Part shown: positions 47,371 to 60,100 of the stretch, in pieces
Layout of the letters: each line of letters begins with the position of its first letter
Position numbering within the stretch: the first letter of the stretch is position 1
Assembly (NCBI GenBank): GCA_951230915.1
Contig: OX579642.1
Span: 5,394,001 to 5,458,000 of the forward strand
From: Antitrichia curtipendula
Lineage: Eukaryota; Streptophyta; Bryopsida; Hypnales; Leucodontaceae
Direction: 5' to 3'
DNA length: 64,000 nucleotides
Position numbers and translations under genes: made by a program
Notes under the pieces: generated by a model
Seen by the model: the letters and a program-made list of their open reading frames with translations, nothing else
Databases searched by the model: none
Told to the model about the DNA's origin: nothing

Positions 47371-48534
47371 CCAAACACTCAAGGGAGGATGGTACTTATG
47401 TTATTACAAAGAAAAATCAAAGTGAGAAGTAAAATGTTCAATTCTGTCGGTCCACTCTGCTCAACAGGAGCGCGCGAACTTCTTTGGGGAATGCATAGGA
47501 ACTGAGGAAGTCGTTTAATATTTCACTGCCTGATTAATTGTCTTTGAAGCAATAGCCATCAACATTGTTTCTAGAAGATCTATACTATTTTCTTAACCCA
47601 GCATTCTGCAGACAGAGCAACATCTAATCTTCTCAAGTAATTTGGCAAGGTAATATTTTGCGTAGAAGACACAGGCCTAGTACACACACTCACGGATCAC
47701 TGAGAATCCAATCACAGTTGGTTATCATGTTGTGTTCCAGCCAAAGAGTTGCACCCAAATTGGTTACTACTGGTTTTTTAATCTATTAGAGATTACACTC
47801 TACAGATGCACAAGTGGAAACCTGTTCCAGAAAACCCAAAGACGGAAGCAATTGATTTCATAAAAACTAAGGCAAAGTAGATGTGACAAGAAGATACAAA
47901 GCAGAGATATAACTTGGAACGCAAAGTGAAAACCCTCTGGCGCAGGTAGCGTTGATTCTTGCCTTAGTACTTAATTCAGTATGTAACTGAGGGAATCGAG
48001 ACACCTGAGTGAAGTGAAGAACTTATGATATGAAACGTAGGAAAAAGGTCATAATTTATATCGTGTATGTCGAAAACAAAAACTGTAGAGTCTTCATCTC
48101 TCAGATCCTACTCAAACTCCAAGCAAAAGATATATCAAGCTTCCACAAGAGATGGAGGTGTCTCTAAGCAAATTGTATTCTCACCAAACTAGATGCCTGG
48201 GCTGGGAACGTCTAATATGTAAGATTTTACATTTTCCCAAGGAGTTTATAGAAAGTGACAATGCAGAACTCGGGAGTTAAAATTAAGTATACAAAAACTC
48301 TTCGTCGAACGTTAGGTCTCCAATTCTTGCATCTGCCAATGTCTGGGAAAATTGAAAGGGTCTCAGTATAGTCCACTTCAGGATGCCGTGAGGTCTAGGA
48401 ACTAAACCTCTTCTCAAAGATCAACTGGTAGATAATATGTTCGACCTGCTCGTCGATACCAGGTTGCCGCATGTAAAATAAGAATCGATTCTCATCGATA
48501 AAATCCGAACAATAGTATGCCTTGTCGACATGAC
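47371..48534. other. Spacer 3' of the DUF506 gene
   Basis: No coding sequence is recognised. The part next to 48,534 should contain the 3' untranslated region and polyadenylation site of the DUF506 gene, but none can be pinpointed. Confidence 0.4.
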
Positions 48535-50478
48535 TCACAGGATGCTACGCTTCCCACGCGACTTCGAGTGCTGTCGAGTACCTCTTCCCTGCCCTAGGAT
48601 GTTCAGCTTTGAGCCATTCACTTCCGCAAGTAGAGAATCTTTCACACGTCGTAACTGCTCATTACATTGCCTAGTTTCAGGCATGGACGGAAGGTGTCCT
48701 TTCAAACTCAAGCTCGAAGAACCTCGAGGCGAACGCGGCCACGACTTATCTACAACCCGTACATGCGGCGACAGCCACTTGGAGGTCATGAAATCGAGAG
48801 TGCGCCAAGGCGGAAGGGCCATGGAATTCTGCTTCAGAGAAACTTTGACTGATTCCGACATAATTTGAAGAGTCTGCTCCAATCTCTTCGTTGTACCCAC
48901 AAAAACAGTGGGAAGAAGCTCGAGTGCAGTGAGGTGGTTGGGAGTGGCTCTCGCCAGTACAAACTGGTCCTGAAAATCTACATCGACTATCAAACGCTCC
49001 ACGGACTGATTGCAATACACTTCCACGTCGATGTACTCGTATTCACCCATTTGCACTGTTCCTGTACAAGCCAACAGAGTTACTAAATATGTCTTATCAG
49101 AGCCTAAGAAACTACTTCCCGTGAAACGATTCTGACTACACAAGCGGAGTGTGTATATTGTGTACCGCTTTGCAAGAATAACCGAGTCTCTTATAAACAG
49201 CTCGATCCCAAAAAATCACTCTTAGAAGAGAAAAGGGATCCATTAATTACCTCCGAGGGAACGTCCAGAGCCTTCCCACTTAGATTTGCACACAGCCGCA
49301 TCGTAGCCATCAGCACGCAACTGGCTAGCGACTAGGCGCTTGATACATCCACCTCTGCAGTCGGTTCCTTCAGAATTGCAAAAATCCGTGTCGACATCGA
49401 TGGCTAAAACTACCCTCCAAACGGCATTAAGAAGTTCTCCTTCGATGCCCCCATAGGAAGATGTCAATGCCTGCACCAGAAAAACGATCATGAGGGCCTA
49501 AGAGTTTAAGGCTTCACAACTCCAGATAGTCTCACGAAAAAGGTGAATTGGTTCTATCGACCTTCAGCACCGTCCATTCGTCACGTCTCCAACACAAACT
49601 AACGTCAATGCAAAATAAAGACTACTTTGGACGGTATGGCTCACTGCTAGGGCAACTTGAGGCCTTCGCATGATTACATAGCGAAACGAATAACGTGTTC
49701 TCCAGAGCGCGTAGACGAGTCAGCGCTCCAACAACTTTTCAACTAAGTACCGTGCGAGGAAGCCAAGGTTAACGCGCAACCGGCACAATTAGACGGAAAC
49801 AGTAGTCAACTATTTCAAATGTTTGCAAGGCACATCTGAACCGAGAACCAGCGGATGTAGCGGAACATACGGTACCACAGTCTGAAAAGCCGAACTCTAA
49901 ACCAGCCTGTCAGAAAACCCAGAACGGGCAGTGAAATCAACGGCGTTAGACACTACTCGCCATGTTTGGAAAGTCACAAGTGTAGCCAAGTTTCCTGTTG
50001 CGGTATGGACCATGATCAAATTCAATAATCGCAACACAACGCAATATACCTGCAAGGTGTTGCAAAGTTTTGCAATATTGGGAGGTCCACCGTCACTGTC
50101 ATATCCCTCAAGGAAGGTAGAAGAGCCGCTCTCGATGAAATCGTCCACCATGTCCGCAAGTCCGTCGTCGTAGTCATTGCCACCATTAACATGAGACGAG
50201 GAGCTGACACTCATAGGGCAACCAGTGCCACTGAACGCATTAGAAGCAGCGCCCGCCTTGCCTTTCATCCACTCCGCATAGAACTGAGGTGGACGGCATG
50301 CTTTGTGCATATTAGGGACGAACGGCACAGCATCCCCTGCTGGCAAGTGCTGAAAATTGACATCTACAGGCCGGTCCCAAGTGGAGTCTTTGCCGGTAGG
50401 CGTTTGAACATCTTGGAGGAAGGAATAGTTTCCATACGGCGAAGTTATAGTCGGCCCAGGGCAGCGGAGTCCAGGCAT
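48535..50478 (-). CDS. DUF506 (PDDEXK-like) family protein
   Basis: Exons 50478-50050, 49470-49251 and 49061-48535 join at GT-AG sites (phases 0 and 1) to a 391-residue protein ending in TGA. The first exon contains DMVDDFIESG, the second ends in GYDAAVCKSKWEGSGR, and the third begins EYEYIDVEV and continues VERLIVDVDF, LPTVFVG and LPPWRTLDFMTSKWLSP. These are the diagnostic conserved blocks of plant DUF506 proteins, classed with the PD-(D/E)XK nuclease-like fold. Length and exon number fit the family. Some Arabidopsis members (RXR1, RXR3) restrain root-hair growth and one class binds calmodulin, but which subgroup this belongs to is unknown. The C-terminal 100 residues are basic and Ser-rich without known motif. 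No frameshift or premature stop is seen, so this is the most secure intact gene of the window. Confidence 0.88.
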
Positions 50479-51955
50479 TCGTACTGATGGCGGCGCAATT
50501 GTGACTGGCTATCGAGATAATAATGGCTTAGGGAAACGTCTACTACTATGCAATTTACTTGACAAATGTATTCAGTGCACCGATATAAACCTTTCAGAGA
50601 TTTTGAGGAAATTATTCTTTCTCAGCTATACACAGAGGGCCGGTATCCAGAACTTTGCTCCTGATCAAAGAAAATAAAAATCGTCCAAGAAATAAGTGTG
50701 TATTTAACAGAATGTACGTTGGCTACAATCTCACTCTGCGGGACAAGATCGGATTAACTGTGGCTCAGGCAGGCAATTGATCAATGGTGAGAAACAGAGT
50801 GTGGATCATTTTTCGTGAATCCCGCTTATAACAGGCATATCCTTCGCCTTGGAAAGCAATAGTGGAAACTCGGAGATTTTCAGCAAGTGCAACAGCTGCA
50901 TCGAGGCATTTGCAATTGCAGCGAAGCGAAGCAAACCGCTACAGACATACAGAGCTTGCTGCTGGCGGAATTGATCGACGATATAGAGAAAGCTCTGCAC
51001 GCAAAACAAGACGGCAATCAATTCGAGTATCAAACCATGCACGATGACAATCAGCCGAACAAACTCCAACAAATCCACGCGCTGCATTTCTATTAAGGCA
51101 CGTTTCTAACACCCTCAGAGTCTAGTGCCCCTGGACTTGACCAAAACAACAGAAACACAATGCTCTCGATTCCCACCGTGTCAACAAACCGAAAGCCCTC
51201 ATTTCATCCAATTTACAGATGCGCCATTCCCAGTCTCACTTTCTATTTAAACGTGGCCTTAGCGCACCTGCCTCTCACACTAACCGTACCAACCAAGAAA
51301 CGCAGCACTCGATGACTCGCCACCTACCACTGCAATAACTCACTCCCCTTGACACCTCGATGAACCAGACCAGCACGACTGAAACTCTACAAAAACACCC
51401 TCCACAATAACCTCATTCTGCAAAACACATCATCGCTTTACAATCAACCACAGAAACCACAACCAATCTCCTCTCCTACCAAGCCCGTTCGCTCTCCAAC
51501 AGTCCAAAACTCCAACTCACATAATCTCTTCGGCTCCGAACTCCGCTACAACACCAGCAAACACTCGAGCTTCGAAACACTCTCTCTCCTTCGCCCACTC
51601 ACTTCTTTATAACAGCCTTTCCATCACCATCACTTACCAAACAAGCTCAACTCCAGGACGTACTCACTAAAACTCCACCAAAACTTGGTCAAAAAACGCG
51701 AGAAATGGCTCCAAATGACGCGGAAAATCCGAATGCGGGACCCGCAATGAGCTGCAGGAGCGACAGCGACGATCGCTGAGTAAGGAGAACTAGTTGTAGA
51801 GAAGACGGGGTGAGGCGAGCGCCGGCTATTGTAGAGAAAGCACACTGAGAAAGAGCCGACAGTGGCTATGGCTTTGGCCTTTGAGAGTGCTGCCTCAGGG
51901 ACCCTCGAGAAGCGTGTCTGTGCACGGGAACGAATGATTCCTGAAGTGGACGAAC
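50479..51955 (-). promoter_or_regulatory. Upstream region of the DUF506 gene
   Basis: The 1.5 kb 5' of the start codon keeps raised GC and contains no convincing exon. A TTATAAAG box on the minus strand near 51,606-51,613 followed downstream by a GA-rich stretch would suit a promoter with a long 5' untranslated leader. This is inference from composition; the start of transcription is not known. Confidence 0.3.
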
Positions 51956-51996
51956 GACGTCGCTACGGATGGATGTTTTGAATGGATGACGTCGCT
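51956..51996. promoter_or_regulatory. Two GACGTCGCT motifs
   Basis: GACGTCGCT occurs at 51956-51964 and 51988-51996, 32 bases apart in the same orientation. The GACGTC palindrome is a typical bZIP-factor binding core. They lie at the upstream edge of the DUF506 promoter region. Confidence 0.3.
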
Positions 51997-52282
51997 GTCC
52001 ACCAGTGCCGCGCGGATTGGTCTCTTTCCCAACCCCGCGGTTGAGTACTCTGGGGTTAATCCGAGCTGGCATTTCTTATTAGTGTGGACAGTAAATTACT
52101 TCGAATCCGTGTTTTGTTTGTGCGTGGAGCATGAACTTCCAATCGACTCTTGGGTGGAAGATGAATATTGTGACACTACTAACCCTCTAAGGGCCTCCTT
52201 GTGTTTTGGCCCGGTCCGGTGATTTGTGCGAATTGAAGTAATAAGATAAAATTAGCTTTACAAATTGACTTATTAGAGCAGG
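51997..52282. other. Spacer before the minisatellite
   Basis: A 78-codon plus-strand ORF crosses it without recognisable motifs. GC falls to the AT-rich background here. Confidence 0.4.
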
Positions 52283-53203
52283 TGGGCGAAAAATCAAGAT
52301 TTTCTAGTTTCATCAAAATCAATGGACAACTAGCTTTTCAATCTTGAAAAATCTTTGTTTCACCGGAATTAGTGGACAGCTGGTTGGTCAATCTTAAAGA
52401 ATCTTAGACTCACCAAAATTAGTGGACAGCTGGTTGGTCAATCTTAAAGAATCTTAGACTCACCCAAATTAGTGGACAGCTGGTTGGTCAATCTTAAAAA
52501 ATCTTAGACTCACCAAAATCAGTGGACAGCTGGTTGGTCAATCTTGAAGAATTTTAGACTCACCGAAATTAATGGACAGCTGGTTGGTCAATCTTGAAGA
52601 ATTTTAGACTCACCGAAATCAGTGGAGAATTGGCTAGTCAATCTTGAAGAATCCTTGTTTCACCGGAATCAATGGACAGCTGGTTGGTAAATCTTGAGGA
52701 ATTTTAGACTCACCGAAATCTATGGAGAATTGGCTAGTCAATCTTGAGGAATCTTTGTTTCACCTAACTAAGGGAACAGCTGGTTGGTCAATCTTGAAGA
52801 ATCCTTGTTTCATCTAACTAAGGGGACAACTGGTTGGTCAATCTGGAGGAATCCTTGTTCCACCTAACTAAGGGGACAACTGGTTGGTCAATCTGGAGGA
52901 ATCCTTGTTTCACCTAACTAAGGGAACAGCTGGTTGGTCAATTTGGAGGAATCCTTGTTTCACCCAACTAAGGGAACAGTTGGTTGGTCAATCTCAAGGA
53001 ATCTTAAATTCACCGAAATTAGTGGAGAATGGGCTAGTCAATCTTGAGGAATCCTTGTTTCACCTAACTAAGGGGACAGCTGGTTGGTCAATCTCGAGGA
53101 ATCTTAAATTCACCAAAATTAGTGGAGAATGGGCTAGTCAATCTTGAGGAATCCTTGTTTCACCTAACTAAGGGGACAACTGGTTGGTCAATTATGAGGA
53201 ATC
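52283..53203. repeat. 50-bp minisatellite, about 18 units, no indels
   Basis: TGGTTGGTCA or its variant GGCTAGTCA falls at 52381, 52431, 52481 and so on to 53181, always exactly 50 bases apart; the first degenerate match is at 52331. Three sequence types alternate (ATCTTAGACTCACC, ATCCTTGTTTCACCTAACT and a GGAGAAT-ending type). The last four units form two copies of a 100-bp dimer. The period is not a multiple of three, so the ORF through it is not selected. There are no unique spacers, so it is not a CRISPR array. Confidence 0.92.
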
Positions 53204-55300
53204 AATACGTGGAAAAATATAATTGTATCCTCCCCCATCGAATCCACGTGAAAGTGCAATTACTTGCTTGGACTTGTAGCACCCCCTTTCAAATTTGTCC
53301 ACTAGCAATGGAACATGTGAAGTGGCCCTAACTCCCATGCTAGGGTTCTTGGCCAAATCCATGTTTGCAGTCATCAGAATAGATATTTTTGTGCTATTGT
53401 TGAACTACAATTTAAAAAATATATATGATTATAGTTTTTTGTTTAGATATTGTATAGCAATGCCAATGAAGAATGCATATGTTGTTTTGTCAAATTGTTT
53501 GGAAAGAATTGTTGAAGAGGATGGATGCTAGATAAACTACTTTTGATGCCTTTTTTTGCATGCAAGGTGCTTCCAAATTAAATCTCAATTTTATATCCTA
53601 GTTGTTCTACTTATCATGTTAAATGGAATTCTTCTAGGTATTTTAGGAAAGAAAGAAATATATATATATAGATAGACAGAGAGAGAGAGAATTTTTTAGA
53701 AGATGAAAATACAAGGATATACTATGCATTCAAAAGAGGCAATAAAGCCTTATTATTTGCCACATTTCTACTTAGTAAAACTTTATGATATTAAGAAATG
53801 ATTCATGTATTATAAGTGTCAATAGAGGAGAGAGAAAGGATATCTAATTTTTCAATGGGGGGTGTAAAAATTAAAGTTCATTCATATTTTATTTGGATCA
53901 ATTAATTACCAATGCCAAAAGAAAATTTGGTTCTTCTATAGATTCATCAAGGACTAATAGAAAATTTGTTCAAGGGTGATGAAATACATAGGCTATACAA
54001 CCACCACAATTGGAGTTGCAACTTTTTTAATTAGACAATAGTAGGACCTAGAGCAACTTCCTTATTTAGTGCAATAGAATAGATGGTTTAAAATTCCTAC
54101 AATCATGGATCTTTTATACTTTATCCATGCTCTCCTACTTTATTGCCCATTTGTTGCACTACATATCCTCTATTCCTAAGTTCATGATGTCAACTTTAGC
54201 ATGCTACTACATTAAGTGATTTCACTCTCCATAGTGTTTTTCCACCCAATACACTCTATTTTTGCAGCTCTAGTAGATTTTTAGTTAGGTCATTGATTTG
54301 ATTGTTTGAGTTGTAATTTTTTACAATTTTTAATCTTCAATTTTTAGTTATAAATGGTTGTCGTGCATGATGAGATGGTGTTTTTTTTGTTGTCCCTTTA
54401 ATTACCTTTGGCTCTTAACCGTGAAGTTTATATATTGTGGTCCATTTCATACATGAATAAACTCATTTGTTTATAAGTTTCCCTTAAGTTTTAAAATCAC
54501 TTTTGAAATTCTTGCAAGTAAACTAAGAAAGAATTGGAAAAGTTGCAATTGATGTTACACAAAAGCTTTTGACATTGCCTAAATGTCAACAAAAAAATAA
54601 GAATAAAATAGGTAAGCACTTTTTGTTCCACAACTCATTTGTCATGTTGGCCTTTTTTCATCTTTAGAAATTTATTTTCTTTACTACAAAATTCAAAATG
54701 TCATTGCCAAATGTCTTAAAGGAAAAAAAAAATTGTCATACCTCCCTCATTTCAACTACCCCTAGTCATTTTGATAGATTTTTTTTTTCACAAATTGCAT
54801 TTGTGATCAAATGTTGATGTACATTCCACTTATGCCATGACATCAAACACGCAAAGATGCTCTTTGAAGAAATGCTAGAAACCTAAGAGGTGAACAATGT
54901 CAAATTGTATGAATTGGAAAGTTTCTCAAAATATATTATAAATATACAACATATAAAAAGTGATTAAAGAGGGCTCACTGTGTTAGAAGTTGACATTTTG
55001 ATCTCAAGATACATATTGCCATACTAATTAAATACATAATACCCATTAAACTCAATAATCACATGACATCATTGTAATTGGATAGTCATATTTTTTATTT
55101 ATTTATATATTATGGTATTTTTACCCCCTTGAAAGTTGCGTAGTAGCTTTTTACCACCTCTTTGGTTAAATTTGTGAGAAAGGACACATTAATTATTCAT
55201 CCATTGCAATTGAACAGCCCTTATTCATACTGCATACCATTCATATCAATGGAGAAGTGATGGGTGATGGAAATAAAATATTTAATGAACTTCCTTGATC
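53204..55300. other. AT-rich stretch without recognised gene
   Basis: It includes a short compound (AT)/(GATA)/(GA) microsatellite at about 53,659-53,691. ORFs are short and motif-free. Confidence 0.45.
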
Positions 55301-55981
55301 TCAATTTTTTATTTTTCCACGATTCTTTTCCTTAAGTGAATTTCTGTAAAGAAGATCATCAACCCAATGATAATCACAGCTGTAACTTAAAAACTTGATT
55401 TGAGTTAACCCCAGCTCGCTGCTGAGTGCTTCAAGATCTGGGAGTGATGGCTCAAATTTTCCATTGATAGTTTGGGTGATATTGATTGATTGATGAATCC
55501 CACATTCAAGCCACAACCACCCACCAAGTCTTGGCGTGTGTTGCTAAGCTTATGAAAGTCTCCAGCAGCGGTGTGATATGGGTTAGTTTGTCGTGACCTA
55601 AGTTCAGGTATCTCATGCGTTGCTCTCCCTCATAAATAGGTGGCGATGAGTGTTCAATGGATGGATGGCAGGTTTGTTAGGGACTTGTTACAACTTACTT
55701 ATATATTGTGCCAAGAACAAAGTTAACATGTCTTGTTTACGTATTAGTATTCATTCGTCTTGGCCTGTCAATACACAATTGGATTGTATGGGGGTGATGA
55801 CAGAATTGTAACCCACCAAAAGTGGAACACCGTGGTTGGTCGTGGAGATAAAGAATTGGTTCACTAAATTTGCGTGATAATTTTTACTATCAAAATTGAG
55901 TTTCAGTTCTCCAACTTTGGAAACATGGGTAGGCTGTTTCCAAGCATAAAATTCGGGTTTTGAGGGGAAATCTTTGACCAT
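55301..55981 (-). pseudogene. RNase H-like (RVT_3-type) relic
   Basis: The minus frame from 55981 reads AWKQPTHVSKVGELKLNFDS and HGVPLLVGYNSV, matching the opening of plant retroelement or stand-alone RNase H-like domains (W-x-P, K-L-N-F-D-G, then G-x-x-x-G). After an unreadable middle with LATHAKT, the frame from 55516 reads LWLECGIHQSINI (55,535 onwards, across a stop or frame change) and INGKFEPSLPDLEALSSELG, the second half of such a domain. The catalytic Asp after LEC is Gly here and the halves are not in one frame, so it is dead. It derives from a LINE-type or domesticated RNase H gene; no reverse transcriptase was found next to it. Confidence 0.45.
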
Positions 55982-57019
55982 CCCAAAGCTACAATATTGA
56001 CTGTCCTAAAAACAATCAGCAGGAGAAGCTATTTCCACGGTTCAGTGTGATGTCGCAACCAGGGCTTTGGGGTGGGGTGGGGTGAAATAGTGCCAGATTG
56101 CACCCGGAAAAAAAGTGGCTGAAAAATGACAGCAACTCATGAAGTTTATTTGCTAAAAAAACTTCAAATTTAAAAATAAAAAAACTTCAAATTTAAAATA
56201 AAAAAACTTGGATGAAATTACAAGATAGTGGATGAAAACATAATGAAGGATATGTGATATGTGCTAATTTAATATTTTCTATTCAATATATAGATGAATG
56301 TTGAAATTTGGAGCACCACTATAACATTTTATATTGCCACTTTGGTGCTTCACAAATATAAAGTAAAAACCTTGGTTGTAACCATTACTAGAGAAGGTTC
56401 ACCATTTTGTCATAAAGTGATTTAATTAAATTTTTAGAATTTAGAAATTTACATATTCCAATATCTACCCCCCTAAAGATTAGACATTCCAGCTTTGAAC
56501 GATGGATGAATGCAAAAATGCTCCAAGCACAAGAAGTTTTTTTTTTTCTTCACCCATTTAGATATCTGTGGATGATTGTCTTTATTCTCTTATGCCTGAA
56601 TGGTGTAGATTTAAAAAAACTTCTTTGTCCAAATATTCTACAATTTGAGAGATATGCTTGTATGGGAATGTTTGGCCTCAAAAAACAACTTATCCAAGTT
56701 AAAAAAAGACACATCAAAAACAACTTGAATAATTCTGTAAAAATAAAAATCTTGAAAAATCATCACGTGTAGAGCTTAACATTTTGAATTTAAAGGAAAT
56801 TTTTCTTTTGAAAATTATACATATTCAATCCATGTAATCTATTTTAGGAAAAAATAATAATTTAGTTTGAATTTAATTGCAGATTATCAATTACAGTAGT
56901 AGTAGATGAATAGATCCAACCATATGGATTTGATACGTGGATCATGTCTTACAACTTTTGTTTAGTTTCATCGCTAAATTATTACCCTAAATTGAATTTT
57001 ATGATACATCTTATCTATT
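55982..57019. other. AT-rich stretch without recognised gene
   Basis: Nothing recognised. A short direct repeat (AAAAAAACTTCAAATTTAAAA type) lies near 56,157-56,208. Confidence 0.45.
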
Positions 57020-58527
57020 TTGAAAATATGGATTATTTTTGGTACTAAAAGACCCATATAGTCAAACTTATTTTTTTTATCTCAATTTAGCCTTTCAATC
57101 TTTGAAGTCCTAGGGCCAATTCTTTGGCAAAAAAAGTAAAAACTGTCATTTTCAATGAAAAGAACAAATAGTTTTAAACAATTTTTTCTTTTGCATATGC
57201 AAACTTATGATTTTGCATTAGACTACCGTAGGAGTCTCTAGAAGGAATTTCAGAAACTTCGATCATATAGTTTAACCCTTTAGGGCCGAGCATGCCAAAT
57301 TTGGTCATTTTAAACTGAATTTTGGGAATTAGAACACTTTCCTAGCCTCAGTTGCCTATGAGGTGTGAACGAGATGTGAGGGCAGAGAAATTCCACTTCC
57401 AATGAGCCATTGGCCATTCAATTTGGAGCAACAATGATTTGTCTATGGCAATTTGAAGTTGGGATTTCTAGAGTTTCAAAATGCACTGTGGAACATGTTT
57501 CTCTATCAAATTTATTTGTGTATAACTAAAGAGAGCATGCCAACTTCACCATAATGTTCATTATAATTTCTTCTATTTTCTACCAAAATTTCATGGTAAA
57601 GTGAGCTTTTCTGTAATTACTATAAATTTTCAAAGATAGAAATCCTAAAAAATCTTATAAATTTCATTTTTTTTCCAAAAAATATTAAAATATCAGATCA
57701 AATAGAAGATATAAATGTTTATTTGGTAGAAAAATAATAATTAAATTAAATTATAAAATTTTAATATGCAAATTTGATTCCAAAAGAATTCAAGAGGTTG
57801 CTTGGGGCTCCTTAGGCCCTAAAGGGTTAATGTAAAGAAACAATTTGTTTTGCCCCTAGCTTGACTAGAATATAAGGCTTTGAATCCTTTTAACTTAAAT
57901 TGTTTGTACTACAAATCTTTAATCAAAAAAAATTATATTGAAGAATTGAGTTGAGATTTTGGATGAAAAAATTCACATAAACCCTCCTTCATTTCATTCT
58001 TTAAAAAAACATTTGGTCACAATAGATATAAGATAGAAGGGAAAAAAAAATTGTTAATAGCATAAAATTGAAATTGAAACACACAAATTCCAATGCTGAA
58101 ATTGTTTTAGCAAGGAAACTAAACCATGTGAAATTTATTTCTTAAAATTATGAAAATTGAGTTTAAACACAACTCTAATACAATTTTTTTATAAAGAATT
58201 TGCTAAGATTGCACATAACTTTCACATCACTAGTCTAGATGAAATGAATCAAATCATTCTACATGGGCATAAGTATAATCTATAAGAAATTAATTTTATA
58301 AAATATTTCAAATTTTTTTGATTGGCCAACCTAGCCTACATTTTAGTTTGGATCATATAGCTTCTTCTCCCAAGCAATAATTGAAATAAAAATCACACTG
58401 TCTTGAAGCTATTCACTTTTTGTATTTTGAAGAATTAAAAAAAAATCATGCCAAAAATTGAAATTACCTGAACTTATCCAAATTTCTAAAAGTTCCTCAA
58501 GGAGACTCTTGAGACTTTAGGAATTAA
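57020..58527. mobile_element. Host copy of the TTAA-family, split by a nested element
   Basis: The left interior (57,020-57,271) and right interior (57,831-58,527, ending GAGACTTTAGGAATTAA) align by eye with copy 1 at 10,479-11,393. They are separated by the element at 57,276-57,826. A short block present in copy 1 (ATTGCAAGATATCTGC) is missing just left of the insertion. Confidence 0.5.
57276..57826. mobile_element. TTAA-flanked 551-bp element nested in an older copy
   Basis: TTAA at 57272-57275 and 57827-57830 bracket perfect 12-bp inverted ends CCCTTTAGGGCC. The uninterrupted paralogue at about 10,660 reads GTTTAAAGTGAAAG, while here TTAA is followed by the element and then TTAATGTAAAG, so the target TTAA was duplicated. 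This is the signature of piggyBac-type integration. The interior has no ORF of note. Confidence 0.7.
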
Positions 58528-59399
58528 ATCATATTTGAATTTTAATGTAATGTTTGTTTTACATGATACTATTTGTTAGCCATCAATGTAAAAGATCTTA
58601 TTAGTTTCATAATAAATTATGAATTTTAACCTTATAATTTTAAATAAATTGATAAATTTTGCATATCCCTTGGATGAATTCAAATTAATTGATTTATTTT
58701 TACAAAATTTACATAATGAATTTTAACCTTACAATTTTAAATAAATCGATAATCAAAGTAGCCATGATGAATAGTATAAAACTTTTAAAGTAATTGTTTT
58801 TTTTTACAACCCCAAAACAATGTTGGTGATGACTTTTATTCTATTCATTCTATTCATAAATATTGGTGCTGACTATAAAGCTAATTTTGTAAAAATGATA
58901 GAATTTTCTTGATGGTTATTTTGTGATGACTATAAAGTTTGTTTGTTTTTAAATGACAGAATTTTCTTGATGGTTATTTTGTTTGAATAAAACACTTTTT
59001 CTATAGATGTTGGTCTTTTTAGAGTTTTTGATGAAAGAATAAAATGATTTTGATTTTAAAAAGTGAAATCTAAATAACTATATCAATTAGAACAAAAATT
59101 AGATTAATTTGAGATTTTGACAAAAATAAAGGTTAGAATGAGAAGCAATATTTTGTAATCTAAATTTAAAAATCATTTTTATAGAGGAAGATACGAATGA
59201 AATATAAAGGCAATATTGTTTTATTTGGATTTTAATATATACACTTTTCAATTGCAATAACCTGTTAAATTTTTAAATTTTTGAATGTTTTTGAATGGAA
59301 TAGAATTACAACTTATTATGCTTTATGCTCTAAGCTTAAATCAAAACCAAAAAAAATATTTGAAAGTTACAAACAAATTTGACCAAGATGCATTCACTT
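58528..59399. other. AT-rich stretch without recognised gene
   Basis: It contains local direct repeats (ATGAATTTTAACCTTA, ACAGAATTTTCTTGATGG) near 58,618-58,735 and 58,898-58,982. No gene. Confidence 0.5.
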
Positions 59400-60100
59400 T
59401 TTGGATTCAAGGATCTTTAGGGGTAAGGGGGTAAGGATTACAGCATTTCATCATCTCAAAGTCTCTTGAAATTTCCAAGATCTCTACTTTTATAATTTTG
59501 ATTAGTCCCTGAGGTCCTAGAATGGTTTTTTTTAAACAAATTTCAAGCAAGTTCTTATGGTGTCAAACTTTATTATAATTTTTTGAAACATTCTTTTAAA
59601 GAAAAGAGAATGTACTAGCTCCTGGAGATAATAGTTTTTATTTCAATCAATATGTGAGGCCAAAAATTATGCCCTCCTAAGTAAGAATACTATAGCCCAA
59701 GTATTTGAGTCTCTAAAAAACCCACAAAACTTCAAAATTAAATTTAAATTATTTTTTCTTATATAGTATGTTCATATGTATATAACAAGCTTTTATTCCT
59801 TCCATTTAAATGAGTGATATGAAAGCTATAAAGAATCTTGTTTGGGAGGCTATTAGTGCATCTTTATGTAAAATATTGTACAGAATTTTTTTTAACTCAA
59901 TGTAGATTATTTTCTACAATGATCTCATTTTCTACAAAGATTGAAACTTCAAAACTTTGTAGTACAAAAAAATGAAGTCAAGGGGATTCAAAATTTAAAA
60001 AATCTAGCAAAACAATTGCAAAAAAGAAATTATTTTCACTATGAACACTAATATCTTACAATCCACTAATGTATTGGATCTTATATTTAAAGGTGCTATT
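59400..60100 (-). mobile_element. Inverted decayed copy of the TTAA-family
   Basis: Read on the minus strand, it shows family landmarks in order: a GCAAGAT/TGTAAGATAT-like block near 60,055, TTCATATCACTC near 59,815-59,825, and a right end TACCCCTAAAGATCC at 59,404-59,418. No clean TTAA borders. Confidence 0.4.

Noticed and set aside
48667..49086. Overlapping ORFs on the plus strand and in other minus frames at the DUF506 gene
   Set aside because: They are shadows of the third exon; only one frame carries the family motifs.
52884..53147. 87-codon ORF with repeated LEESLFHLTKGT peptide
   Set aside because: The repeat period of 50 is not a multiple of three; the peptide repetition arises only from a 150-bp multiple of the DNA repeat.
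52283..53203. CRISPR-like regular repeat spacing
   Set aside because: Units are contiguous 50-bp variants of one sequence without unique spacers, and the genome is eukaryotic. It is a minisatellite.
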